From: Heterotrichella gracilis
Lineage: Eukaryota; Sar; Xanthophyceae; Tribonematales; Xanthonemataceae
Length of the DNA stretch: 64,000 bases
Assembly (NCBI GenBank): GCA_032358255.1
Contig: JAULBX010015091.1
Coordinates: forward strand, 29,414 to 93,413
Reading direction: 5' to 3'
Shown here in pieces: positions 39,801 through 51,573 of the stretch (position 1 is the stretch's first letter; each line of letters begins with the position of its first letter). The notes under the pieces were generated by a model. The model was not told the origin of the DNA and did no database searches. It saw only the letters and a program-made list of their open reading frames with translations. The translations under genes were made by a program, and so were the position numbers.

Positions 39801-41659
39801 GGATGGGGACGGATGCCAGATGGGCGAGTAATAAATAGCAGCAACTGTACAGCCGAGGTAAAATGCGTGTTGGCACATGGAAAATGTGCTATTCCAGGTT
39901 GTAAGCCATGGTAGCATGCCGGCAGATGTGGAGGGACAATAGCAACCAAAGGTGCCATCGCCAGCCGCTGCAGGGACCCACCTGTCTGTTGTTATCCACG
40001 TTCAAGGCCAGCTCCACCGACCCAAAGGTGCCCGCGTTGAGGTGCTTGATGTTCTTGTACTTGCTGGACCCGGTGTTGGGCGGGGGCAGCGAGCGGGCCA
40101 GCGTGGGCTGCAACGACCCCCGCTGCGCCTGCAGCGGCACGCCCTGCACCCCCAGCGGCGCCTGCGCCGCCGCCGGCGTCCGCGGCCCGCCGTTCGCCAT
40201 CGGGTGCACCGCCTTGGCGGGCTCCGCGGTGCTGCCCAGCTGCATCATGGTGCTCTCAAAGCTGTCCCCGGTGGTGGATGCCAGCTGCAGATCCATGCTG
40301 CTGGGCAGGTTGTTGCTGGCCTCCACGTCCATGTTGATGGGCGCCAGGTTCGGTTTGCTGTTGCGCAGCGCCGCCTCGCGCGCCATCATGCGCTTGTGGT
40401 GCACCGCCAGGTCGCTCATCTGGCTGGTCATGCTCACGCCCGAGCGCCCGCTGTTGTCGTCGCGGATCTCGCCCTCCCACTCCCCGGCCTCGTAGTTGCA
40501 GTCCGCGTCCTCAATGTCCACCTCCACGTCGGTCACCAGCTGCTCCCGTTGGCCGTTGAGCAGCTGCTTCAGCGCGATGCCGCCGCTGGCGCCGCTCGCG
40601 CCGCCGCCAAGCGCCGGACCCCCGCTGTAGGTCTCGCCCCGCGCGGCGGCCCGTAGCCGCTGGAGCGCGACCGCGTTTGCCTCCCGCCCGCTGTTCATGG
40701 GGCTGGGCAGGGGTGAGGGGAAGTTGGCCTGGATGGGCGGGAGCCGCACCGCGCGCAGGCGCGAGTCTGCTGAGCTGTCGTGGTCTGACCTGCCGTCAGG
40801 GTCGGATGATGCGATGGAAGTGCTGTACTGCGATGACGCCTCCTGCGGGGCGGCAAGGCGGGGGTGTTGAGCAAGGCCCAGGGGTGCATGCACGCGAGCC
40901 ACTCCAAACCTCGCACTGTGAAGCTAGTACAGAAGCTGGTACTGAGCTGGTACTCCTTTCAAACATTATAATGGCTAGGGGTGCCCTTGCCTGGTCACTG
41001 ACCACTATGCACAAACGCATACCCAGTGGAAGCACCTTGTGAACATGCTTGAGGGACGTGGTGGTCACGATGCGGGATGCGGGGGCTCCCTTACCTAGCT
41101 CTAGCAAAGTAGGTTTCGGAGCTGCAAGTCGGGGCCGGTGGCCCACAGTACCATCTATCACTGTGTGCCAACTGCAATTTACCACCACTGCAGCGGATGC
41201 GGGGCAGGTAGTGTTCGCTGAAAGCCTCTAAACGCCCCAAACACGGTACCCACAGCCCTGCTTCCCCTGGGCCTACACCCCATATCAAGGCAGGCGCTCC
41301 GCACAACAAACCCACCTCCCCACCTCCCCTGGCCCTATCGCCCCTACACCCTGCGATGGGTCACCAAACCCCCCACACATCCACTCCTACATCCACTCCT
41401 ACACATCCACCCCTCACACATCCACCCCTGCACTCCTACCCCCCGTGGGAGCCCACACACCTGCAGCCGCTTCACGTGCTGCTGGAGCTGCGACAGCTGC
41501 TGCTTGGCGATCTGCTTCTGTTGCTGCCTGAGGGCGTCCTCCGTGAGCGGCTGCACATACTGCTGGTGGCTGGTCCCATTGGAGACAGGCTTGGCCACGT
41601 GCTGGGTCGGACCGCCGGAGCGCCCAACCTCCTGCACTGACTCAAGGGTGGAATCAAAC
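36803..41659 (-). CDS. SnRK2-like serine/threonine protein kinase with long N-terminal extension (5' end incomplete)
   Basis: Exons 41659-41461, 40842-39982, 39642-39572, 39223-39032, 38445-38154, 37541-37383 and 36994-36803 join in phase. The first starts mid-codon, so a further 5' exon exists; 42170-42118 fits the phase (Met, donor AG|GTCTTG) but is unproven. The first about 350 residues are disordered, Gln/Ala/Ser-rich, with acidic patches. The kinase domain follows: glycine loop '[11 protein letters not shown]', Lys in '[10 protein letters not shown]', '[20 protein letters not shown]', catalytic loop 'NRDMKLEN', 'DFGYAK', '[10 protein letters not shown]' and '[19 protein letters not shown]'. 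The tail '[12 protein letters not shown]' and 'DLIGRML...ARI' are as in SnRK2/OST1 kinases. Two oddities are an Asn in place of the HRD histidine and the missing first Gly of the G-loop. Lys, catalytic Asp and DFG are intact, so activity is expected. SnRK2s act in stress and osmotic signalling in plants; the role here is inference. Confidence 0.88.
37505..37705 (-). repeat. Three tandem 79-bp copies of an acceptor plus exon start in a kinase intron
   Basis: Units start at 37505, 37584 and 37663 (ggcgcatcatcttgggg...). Each carries, in gene orientation, a CCCTTTCAG-like acceptor followed by the first about 36 nt of the exon encoding [12 protein letters not shown]. The unit nearest the gene 3' end (37505) is the genuine exon; the others lie in the upstream intron. 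The linkers contain telomere-like aaaccctaatac sequence. Confidence 0.92.
38772..39115 (-). repeat. Degenerate copies of an exon end plus donor within a kinase intron
   Basis: The junction encoding DFCHR followed by GTGGGG (real copy at 39030) recurs at 38951 (offset 79) and 38772. The 38772 copy also matches further into the exon (to about 38850 against 39115). The C/A-rich linker before 38951 repeats at the same 79-nt offset. Confidence 0.85.
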
Positions 41660-44471
41660 CTGCGCAGGGGAAGGCGGTTTGGTCAGCCAAGGGTGCAGCG
41701 GGGATGGCGCCAGCTGGCGGGGGCAGGGGAGTAGGGCAGGGAGGGCGGTTGCCGGCAGGTGGGTGTTGAGAGGGTGTGCACGATGCGTGTGGCTTGAAAA
41801 CGCCCTTGAGAGGGGCCCTTCTAGCAAAGGAGTGAGGTGCCCATCCAACTGAACCCCCATGTGCTTTGGTGCAAGCTACTGGGCTGCCGCTGCTCAGTGC
41901 TGACCAACTGTGTTTTGCTGGTGCCCAAGTGCAGTACCAAAAGCCTTCGAGAGCTGCACAAGCTGAGCATGGCTTATTGGCGAACAAAAAGTGCTAGGGT
42001 TGGGTTGGAAGTTGCATGCCTCTTGACCTGGTGGTGGAAGTCCACGCAGCCCAAAAGGGGAGAAAACCTACACCCACACAAAACACACGCCCCCTGCTAC
42101 CATCTGGCAAGCAAGACCTAGCTGTGCAAAGGTGTGCGTTTGACTGGCGCTGGCAGTCTGGCGGCAACATCGACCTGGTATGCCTGTGGTGCTACTAGGG
42201 GTACCAGCGTGGGCTATCCAGCTGGAGCCCGGTTAAACAACCCCAGAGGCACAGGCACAGGCAAAAGCGCCTCCTGAACCATCCATGCTGCCACTATCTG
42301 CAATAGCGCTAATGCCCACCAGGCCCAGGGGCACTCCTCACACATCCAGCCCAAGCACCCAAGTGGGCCGTGCAGCTGGGACCCATGCCAACTTGAGAGT
42401 CTGCCAGGCTGGTAGTGGCACCCAACCCAGGCACCCACCAACGTCCCCAGTCACAGTCGAGACGTGCTGTGCTACCACAAACCCTGCCAGCGTTCGAAGT
42501 ATTGCCCCCAAGAGTGTGAGTGTGCAGGTGCACGCCCGGTGCGATGGGCCACGACATCAATGCAAGCGTACCCTTTCTTGCCAGCTGTTTTCTTCCAAAA
42601 CCGCATCAGCTGTTACTTCGGCGGCTCTGGAACGCCTCAGAGCCAGGACAACTTTTGTTCCATACCCCTGCTGCTGCCTACGGTCGGATGCACCCCAACA
42701 TCAGGCCGCAAAGCACGGGCTGAAGCGCCGATACCCCCTGGGAAGCTCCAAGACGCCAGATAAAGTACGCGTGGGTACTCCCCTCAGGCAGGCAGGGTCT
42801 CGTCCCTTGCTAGCTGCAGGCGGCACTGTGTCACTATGCAAGCTGGAAAGGTTTCAGCTGCGTACCGGGGGGGGCCTGCGCAACCAAGGGGTCCCAACTC
42901 AAATGAAGGTCCTCGCAAACAGAGTGTGCAAAACACCCCCAGGAGCCTGCAACCGTAGCCGTAAAGGTCAAGATCGCAAGCAAACCTGACGCCTATACGG
43001 GCTTACATGAGTATCCGGTTTAAAAGCCTGTCCTTTTTTTGGAATAACCCTGTTCACGGACATGGATGTGTGAAGTGGCGTATCAACGCCCCGAAAACGA
43101 CGGTGCAAGCGTGCAGGACACGCGTAGTGCACAGGAGTTCTGCATTGTCTTCGTTCCACGACATAACGCGGGTTCACAAGCAGCTGGTAGTAGTGTCACT
43201 CGACTGTGCGTACGTACCAAGGACGCCCAACAGTGCATAGCACGAGTCGCGAGCCACGAGGATTCAAACTCCAAACGCAGTAGAGTAGAGGGCCGAAGGG
43301 CAATCGGAGGTTGGCCACTTGGACCAGGGATGTTGTTGAAGACAGTTACTAGTCGCCAGCTATCGTGGCCTCAACCCTGCGGGCTGCCCAGTATTTCTTA
43401 CCCTGGAAAACGTGAAGACGACTGACTGCCCACCGCACTAGACATGCACTTTCTTGGCTAGCAAAACGCTTCGGCTGAGCAAGCAGCGTGGGGTTTTCCA
43501 AGGGGAGCTTGTGTGCCTGCAACATGCGAAACGCTGGCAGAAGACAGGTGCACATATGTCTTCGCCATGTCTGATGGCCTGCCGAAAAGTAAAAACAATT
43601 GCCCACTGCGCCAGGCGTCACCGCATTGGTGGCATCACACATCCCACATCCGGGGCGACGGAGACCTACACGGACGAGGGTCTATTTGTGCCGACTGAGG
43701 GTAAAATCTATCCGAGAGGATGACATAAACGGCCGAAATTTTATCCATTCGTGCTTCAACTTCCCCCGCGACAACTGTATACCAGTACCTTTTGTACTGG
43801 AGTGTACTGTCGTTGCTGTATGTTGCCCATCATTCAACAGCCACGCCCTTGCAGACCAGAGGCATGCAGGGCTGGTGGTAGCGTGTGCAACTGCAGGTTC
43901 ATATTGCACTTGGTCGTGCAACAAACTCTACGTTTGTCCGTGTCTCGCAACCTGCACTGCTCCTGCTTCGAACCCCTTTCCTCGAGGCCTTGCACTAACC
44001 ATACAGGTTTTTTGGTGACCATACACGGGCAGACACCCTGACCCTTAGTCTGTTGTACATACTCCTCGATGGGTGGAGAGCTCTTCAACTACAACAACGC
44101 GAAACCTTGCACAATTTGCACGACGTTAGTCATGTTGTCTCTCTGGTACGCCCACGCCCACCCACGTGCACTTAGGTTCGGCGCAGCTTCCTTTGCTTAC
44201 CGCGGTATCCCCTTGCGCCCCACCCAGGGTCACCTTGCAAGGGCTGAAACAACAAAAGCTGCGCCTGGTTGCGGTGGGCGCACATCTTTTTGCTGGTTGA
44301 GCCACAGTCCCTGTTTCCCCTATCCGTGCCAGCCTTTTATTGTATTGGTTGCACACTGTGCCGCTTATTCTGGTGATCGCCGACACCAAGATGCTGCACT
44401 TGGGCAACTTGCTTGGCATGTGCTGACCCACCGGGGGGTCGCTGCAGCGAAGTGCAAGACAATCAGGCGCA
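41660..44471. other. Intergenic: kinase 5' region and upstream of GH16 gene
   Basis: Should contain the first kinase exon (candidate 42170-42118, minus) and the promoter regions of two divergent genes. The 234-codon plus-strand frame at 42285-42989 has no motifs or splice context and is not called. Nothing else recognised. Confidence 0.4.
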
Positions 44472-47400
44472 ATGCGCAATCGCCACCCATTGTTGGCGTA
44501 TGCCCTTGCCCTTGTGCTGGTATGTACATAGGCGCTATTGGTTTCGGTTTGCTGCGTTCGTGGGCGCCCACGACCAGTGTATATATGCAACGCGGTTTGA
44601 ACCACTGTGCGTGCAATGCGCCACTTAGCGCCCACCTGCCCAGGTTCCCACCTGCACCTACAACCTGCGCAGTCTGTTGCGCTTGCCGAGCGTTGCTGCG
44701 TATGCATGCATACCCTTGCAAGCTGTCGTGCTGCTAGATCCCCCTAGTTGGGAATCGCCTGTTTCATGTGTCGCTTGTCACTAAAGTGGGAACCCTTGCT
44801 TCGGGCCCTAAACCCGCAGCAAAGGCTTACAACTCCAGTGCGCGAGCTTGGCTTGCCTGCTACTGGTGCAACTGTGTTTGTGCTCGTTCCTGAACCTGCA
44901 GCACGCAGAGTCTGTATGCTCCACCCACAACGCTTTCAGTACCCACAAAGTTTGCTGTTGTGGCACTGGGTATACACTGTGAGGTCGTGTGGCAGTGGGT
45001 TTGGGGGAACCAGCGCCCACCTACAATGCTGCACCACCCGTTTACCACTGCACCTGGCAGTCACCTGTCAAGGCGCAGGTGGACTGTCACCAGTGTGTGC
45101 ACCCCTCACACACACTCCCATGCGGGAGTTACCCACCGGGTGTGTGTGCGTGCCGCAGGTGGCGGGGTCGGTGCGAGGCCAGTTGGACAGCGTGGCCCGG
45201 CTGCTGTGGTCTGACGAGTTTGACAACAGTGCAAGCCTGGAGAAGAACTGGGAGGCGCTGGTTGGCAGCGGACCGGAGTACTGCGTGATAAGTGCGTAGC
45301 CAGTGCACACCGCCCTGCACGTGTATCCAGCGCCACACTATGCGCCTGTTGCTTGCAGTAGGGTACAAGGTTTACTCCTGTATCTTCACTGCGTGGCATT
45401 GCCTCGTTGCACAGCCGCCAACTTACTCACCAGGCACCTATTGTACCCTCCCTTGCACCCAAACCCTTGCACTGCCAGGGAACCACAGCCATGTCCTTAC
45501 CACCCACCACCCACCTTTCCCCCCCAACAGGGTGGGGCAACAATGAGGTCCAGAACTACTCCAACAGCCCCACCAACCTGCAAGTGACGCCAGAGGGGCA
45601 GTTGAAGATCACCATGACCCAGGGGCATATCGACCCCCTCTTCAAAACCTACACCTCGGCGAGGATCCGCACTGCGTTCAAGCACGACTTTGGGCCGGCA
45701 GACTTTGGGGACCGGGGGCTGCTTATCGAGGCGCGCATGAAGCTGCCGCCAGGTGGGTGGGGGTGGGGGGGCGAGGGGAGGTGTAGGTTGAGCCAGTTGG
45801 GGTGCGCATGGCGAAAGTGGGCACTATTGGTTCAAAGGGCTAACGTAGGGGTGTAGGCAGCTGGCCACTGTGGTGTTTTTCAGCCATTCTGGTTGGTGCA
45901 CACCATATATAGGCTCAACTGTTGCCCAGGCACTTATTGTGCGCCCTTGCTTGGTGCAGTCACAGTTTGTATTTGGGAGTGTGTACTGATCAGGACTGCG
46001 GTGTTTGCAGGGGGAAAAGGGGTGTGGGGCGCGTTCTGGATGCTGCCCACCCCTCCCAGCCCCACCACGCGATGCATTGGTGTGGGCGACTATGGCCCTT
46101 GGCCCACCAGCGGCGAAATCGACATCGCCAAGTCAGTCAACACCATGGACACCCTGTATGGCAGCCTGTTTTACGGGGCGGACCACAACATCAGCCAGTC
46201 CACAACAACCCTCAGCGCCCCGGGCCTCTCCGACGACTTCCACATCTTTGCTGTGGAGTGGTCCGAGGGCCTGTTCAGGTGGTTTTTTGATGGGAAGCTG
46301 TATGGCACCAGCTCAGCCCTGGAGTGGACCACACAGCCAACCACCAAGGAGCTCACAACTGCTTATGCGCCCTTTGACAAGCCCTTCCATTTGGTGCTGA
46401 ACGTGGCCGCGGGGGGCTTTTTCGGCAACCGCATCTTTGACGCGGAGGCGATAGGGGGCACCTTCCCGCAGAGCATGTATGTGGACTGGGTGAGGGTGTA
46501 CCAGCTGTTCTCGCCATCCGCTGCGCCGGCGCCTGCGCCGGGGGCTGGTCCCCCACCACAGCCACCACCGCGGCCGCCACCACGCCCACCACCACCACAC
46601 CCGCCACCACGGCGGCCACCACCCACACTAGCACCAGCGCCTGCACCGGTGCCTGCGCCCGCAGCGGCACCAGCACCAGCACTTGGCATCCCCACCCCTG
46701 CGCCAGCCGCGGCACCAGCACCAGCACCAGCACTTGGCACCCCCACCCCTGCGCCAGCAGCAGCAGCAGCACCAGCACCTGCCACCGCCCCTCTGCCAGC
46801 ACCCTCCCAAGCCCCCACCCCTACGCCAGCAGCGGCACCAGCACCAGCGCCTGGCGCCCCCACCCCTTTGCCAGCGCCATCCCAAGCCCCCACCCCTGCG
46901 CCCACAGCGGCACCAGCACCAGCGCCTGCCACCCCCACCCCTTTGCCAGCGCCATCCCAAGCCCCCACACCCACCCCATCGGTATGTACCCTTAACACCC
47001 ACAACCGCTGCCACATCAGTCATGCGCCAGTTCTGGTCTGCCTCATTGCTGCCATGGCTCGGCCTTTAAGGGGCCATTTTGCATGCTGCAAATCGTCACC
47101 ATTGTTAGGCTGCATCCCCGCCTGTCATGCACTGCACCCCTGTCATTCTAATGCTGCATCCCCACCAATCCTACACCGCATTCCCATCAAGGCCTCAAAT
47201 ATCAGCACACACACACACACTGGTACAGCTGCCAACCCTCGACTCGACTCTAGGATACGCATTTTGTTTGATTTGATCGTTCAGCTGGGATTTATGTATC
47301 TTTTGCCTGCAGGAGGGCCCAGCCACTACACCAGCACCAGCGCCTGCTATTGCCACCCAGAGTGCCCCGGTTGCCGGTCCTGGCCCCGCGCCAGCCCCCA

Positions 47401-50400
47401 CCCCAGCCCCAGCCGCTGGACCCTCCCAAGGGGTGAATGGCAGCGGATTCACAGGGGGGAACACACCCCCGCCACCTCCCCCAGCTACACCCCTGACAGC
47501 CAGCAGTCGGGGAGGAGGTGCGCGGTGTTACCCCAAACCCTAACCCCTAAGCAAGTATTGCACGCAATCCAGGTCTGAATTTAGTTCTGCATCAAGCCGC
47601 CACCCGCGCACATTTTTGTGCCATGCAGCCCGGGGAATCATCCATGAATTTTGCCTGTGTCTGCTGGGCTAGATGATCAGTGGGTAGCAATATCATGATA
47701 GCACTGCTTGGTGCCACCTATGCAAGACTGGCTGGCTTCATGGTTTGAGACCGCATGGCTTCCACTCACGTCTGAATTGGGCACTAATGTAATTACGGGC
47801 CATGCAGGCTTGAGCACGGCGGCCTACTGCGGGATAGCTGCGGGTGCGTGTGTAGCTGCCGGCGTGGTGGCGCTGGCGCTATGGGCGGCGACGCACAGGC
47901 GCGGCAGGTGGCGCCCACGGGAGCCCTCTCCCTACAAGCGGGCACAGGAGTTCTTTGACCCCGACCCCGACACCGGCAAGCTTGGGGGTGGCGGCGGCGG
48001 CGGTGGTGGTTATGGGGATCTGGAGGCTAGGCAGGTGGGGTTTTGGATGGGAAGGTGGCTGGGGTGGGCGGTTGTGACCATGTATGTAGGTGTGAAGAGA
48101 GGCAACAATTCTCCTTAGTGGAGGGGTATCATCAAAACTTTGCTTCAAAGACATGCTGCGCTGCACATCCATTAGGCTCATGGCCAACCATGTACAGAAA
48201 TAAGAGGGCATTGATTTTCACTATAAGATTGTACCCACCGTGGGTCTTTTAAAAATATTTATCAACACTGGGGCTTACTACGTGGTTTCCACTTGTGCAG
48301 GGCTCGCAGTTTGAGCCAGAGTACGCCAGCTTCATCCCAGGGGCAGAGTCCAGCGCGCCCTCCTACACGACGCAAAGCAGCGCCGGCGAAGGAGGCGGGC
48401 TGTTCTGGCGCTCATGGCTCGCGCGCACTGGGGGCGGCGCAGCCACAGCCACTACCACAGCCACATCCCCACCCATAGCCGCAGGCGCCGCAGCAGGAGC
48501 AGGCGCCGCAGCAGGCACAGCAGCGGCAGTGGCGGCCACCCGGGGGGCCAAGAGTTGGCGGTCCAAGGGGAGCAAGGCAAGCGGGATGGACCAGGAGGAG
48601 GTCGCCTCGAGGCGCCTGGCGCCCCCTCCAGGCGCCGCCACGTGGCACCGGCCCAGCCCCCTGGTTGACTGGGAGGACGCCTCGGCGTTACCCCAGACAG
48701 GGTTTACCGCCCAGCCGCCTTCGCCCACCGGCCGCCACCACCGGCGCAGCTCGCTGGACGCCGCTGACGTGGCGCGTGCGCTGGACGCCATGTCAGACAC
48801 AGGCAGCGCGGCACCCACTGTGGTCCACCACCGCTCGGCCAGCCAGTCATCTGTGGCGTGGTCGGACGCCAGCGCGCCCGCCAGCGGCTTTTTGACCCCC
48901 TCCATCGTCATCCACAGCACGCCGAGCCACCCAGCGGCGGCCAGGTCCCTGGCGGTGGACCCTTCACGCATGTACCGCAGCCCGCTGCTGCATGCTGACG
49001 GGGCGTCGGTGGCATCCGAGGCGCCTTCCCTCATGGATGCTGACGTGGCGATGCCGGGCCGCGCGTTTGCACCCAGGGCAGCGCCAGGTGGCGCCCCCAG
49101 GTCCATTCTGGACACCGGGGACACCGACAGTGATGTGGCGGTGCCCGCTGCGGGGAGGTTCAATAACATCTTGTGGGGCGAGCCGCCGGGCTTTGACACG
49201 GGGGTGAGGGCCCCCGCCAGCCCTGTCACCGCTGCTCCGGCGGTTGCGGTCCCCATGCCTGGGATTCAAGGTGCTCCATGGGATGGCCCACCTGCCTCCC
49301 CATCCCCAGTGGTGCAGCTGTCTGCGCCTCATCACCCTGCGCCGGTGGTCAGGGGCCCGTCGCCCTTTGACACCGCGGTGTGGGCCACCCCCGCGGGCTT
49401 CAGCCCTAAAACCCTAGGGCACTCCGCACAGCCCAGCGGTGCGTCGGTCTCGGAGGCGTTTGAGGCAAGCGCTTGGCCTGAGCCAGAGCCCAAGCGCTCG
49501 CGGCGCGGCAGCAGCTCTGGTAGCACTGAGGGTTCGGATCTGCTCTCGATCGCTACCGGAGGGACGCCCTTTGCTGCAGTCTCCAGGTGGGTGCACCTAC
49601 CAATGATGTGCCCATGGCCATGTGCTGCTGTGCTACACATGCCACTGCCAAGTGCTCGCATTATAGAGTAAATGCCTTATATGCCCTCCTGCTGTGGACA
49701 TGCACATGAACAGCGATGCTAGGGGCAGTGTCCTGTACCCCACCTTCCCCCCTCCAAGCACACCTACATGCAAGCGGGGCCTTCAGCCTTCTGCCCCCGC
49801 CTGTGTGCCGCATGCCCCTAACCCTTGCTGTCCCCTAAACCCTAAACCCTTGCTGCAACCTACAGGTGGCCTGCCTACAGTGGCGCCAGGGACCCTCACC
49901 AAGCCGGCGATGGAGTGGCTTCCGAAGCAGCCTCCTTGGATGGGCACGAGGCACTTGAATCGGCGTTTGCCTCGCCAGCTGAAGCCCCATCCATGGACAT
50001 CCTGAGGCTGGCGTCCCACAGCCCGATGCGGGAGCGCGTGGGGCTGCCAGAGGCTGAGCTTGCGCCACCTGGCATCCGACCTGCAGCAATGGCGCCAGCG
50101 GTACCATTTGGCATTGCGCCATCATCGCCACCTGCAGCTGTGGCACGTGGCACTACACCATCAGCACCACCACCAGTGGCACCAGCAGCAGTACCCGCAG
50201 CTGTGTCTCCTGGTACCACGCCTATGGTGGCACCCGCAGCAGTGCCACATGGCATCGCCCCGGCAGTGTCACCCGCTCCACCAGCAATGCCATCCGCAGC
50301 TGTGGCACCTGGTATTTTGCCAACAGTAGCACCTGCAGCACCTGCAGTGGCCCCAGCGGTGCGACCTGTCATTGCGCCATCAGCGCCACCCGCAGCACCC

Positions 50401-51573
50401 GCACTGGCACCAGCATCGCCTGCAGCTGTGACTCCCAACGTCACGCCACCAGTGTCACGAGCAACTGCACCAGCTGGGGCGCCAGCACCCGCAGCAGCGC
50501 CCCCCACAGCAGTGCCACGTGGTATCACCCCAGCAGTGTCGCGCACCGCACCAGCAATGGCAGCAGTTGCGGCACCAGTAGTGACCCCTGGCGTTGCGCC
50601 ATCAGCACCAGCAGTGGCATCAGCAGCAGCACCTGCAGCTGTGACACCTGGCGTTGCGCCGGTGGTGTCGCCAATTATGGCACCAGCACTGGCGCGAGCA
50701 GCAGCAGCCGAACCAGCACCTACAGTGGCACCAGCAAAAGCACCTGCAGCATCATCTGCAGCATTGTCACCAGCTACGGCACCACCACCAGCACTGGCGC
50801 CGGCACCCGCACCTGCACCAGCTGCGGCGGTGGCCCATGCAGCTGCACCTGCAGCGACCCCAGCAGTGGCACGGGCGGCGTCGCCACCACAGGCGCCAGC
50901 AGTGGCCCCACATCAGTATGCTGACGTGGCCATGGCGCGCACGCAGCCTGTGCTACCAGCAGTACCTGCTGAGGCGAGACCACCTCAGGGCCAGAGGAGT
51001 GCTGAGACCATGCAGCGCCCGGCTCCCAGTGCTGGAACGAGCTCCCCATCCCCCGCTGGAGCACAACCTGTGGCGGCGGCGGCGGCGGCGCCTGCTTTGC
51101 ACCTGGCGGTGCCTGCAGGCGCACCCAAGGTGATGAAGAAGGTCGACGGGGCTGAGACGCCGCCCAAGCTGCCTCCCAGGCTGGATGCCATGGAGTCTCC
51201 CAGGGCGCAGGCGAGGGACGCACCCGTGAGCCTGTACGGCTTCGACGCGCTCATGGCGCGGCGGAACCAGGGGGGGCGCGGGGACGAGTCCTCAGGGGAG
51301 GAAGAGGACGATGAGAGCGTGATCTCTGAAGTCACCGGGAGGGGCGCGGCTGCTCCACCGGCTGAGGCGCTGCCTGCGTTGCCTCACGAGGAGGACGAGG
51401 GGAGCGCCTTTTCCAGCCCGTTTGCGATGCCGGCCAGGGGGGGTACGGTAGTGGTGAGCGACCCTGCCCAGCGGGGCAAGCAGCAGCAGGTGTCCATGCA
51501 CAACTTTGGCACTGTGGTGGTGCGGCGGGGGAAGGAGGCAGGGCCTAAGGAGGTGCCGGAATGGCGCCTGTGA
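44472..51573 (+). CDS. Single-pass membrane protein with extracellular GH16 (laminarinase-fold) domain, Pro/Ala stalk and very long cytoplasmic tail
   Basis: Eight exons join in phase: 44472-44519, 45159-45291, 45531-45752, 46011-46981, 47313-47517, 47808-48034, 48301-49586 and 49866-51573 (1,599 residues). Exon 1 is a signal peptide (MRNRHPLLAYALALVL). Residues about 25-297 are a GH16 beta-glucanase fold: 'LLWSDEFD', 'GWGNNE'-like 'RWGNNEVQNYSNSP', 'GKGVWGAFWMLP', 'GEIDIAKSV', 'DDFHIFAVEWSEGLFRWFFD', 'PFHLVLNVAAGG' and 'YVDWVRVYQL'. The catalytic motif E-x-D-x-x-E has E170 and D172 but K175 where the acid/base Glu belongs. A hydroxyproline-type Pro/Ala stalk (about 300-526) leads to a transmembrane helix (about 531-554) followed by HRRGRWRPRE. 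The remaining about 1,040 residues are Ala/Pro/Ser-rich and disordered. Inferred role: beta-glucan-binding surface receptor or wall anchor. Confidence 0.87.
47205..47220 (+). repeat. (CA)n microsatellite in GH16-gene intron
   Basis: Eight CA units in the intron between the exons ending 46981 and starting 47313. Confidence 0.9.

Noticed and set aside
42285-42989. 234-codon plus-strand open frame
   Set aside because: No domain, no homology-like blocks, and no start or splice context; probably chance.
46313-47016. Gly/Val-rich minus-strand frames of up to 217 codons
   Set aside because: They mirror the Pro/Ala-coding stalk of the GH16 gene; repetitive GC-rich coding DNA is open in several frames.
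48295-51573. Exons at 48.3 and 49.9 kb as separate genes from the GH16 gene
   Set aside because: All splice phases from 44472 to 51573 match and the transmembrane exon links the halves; one gene is the simpler reading, though cDNA is needed.
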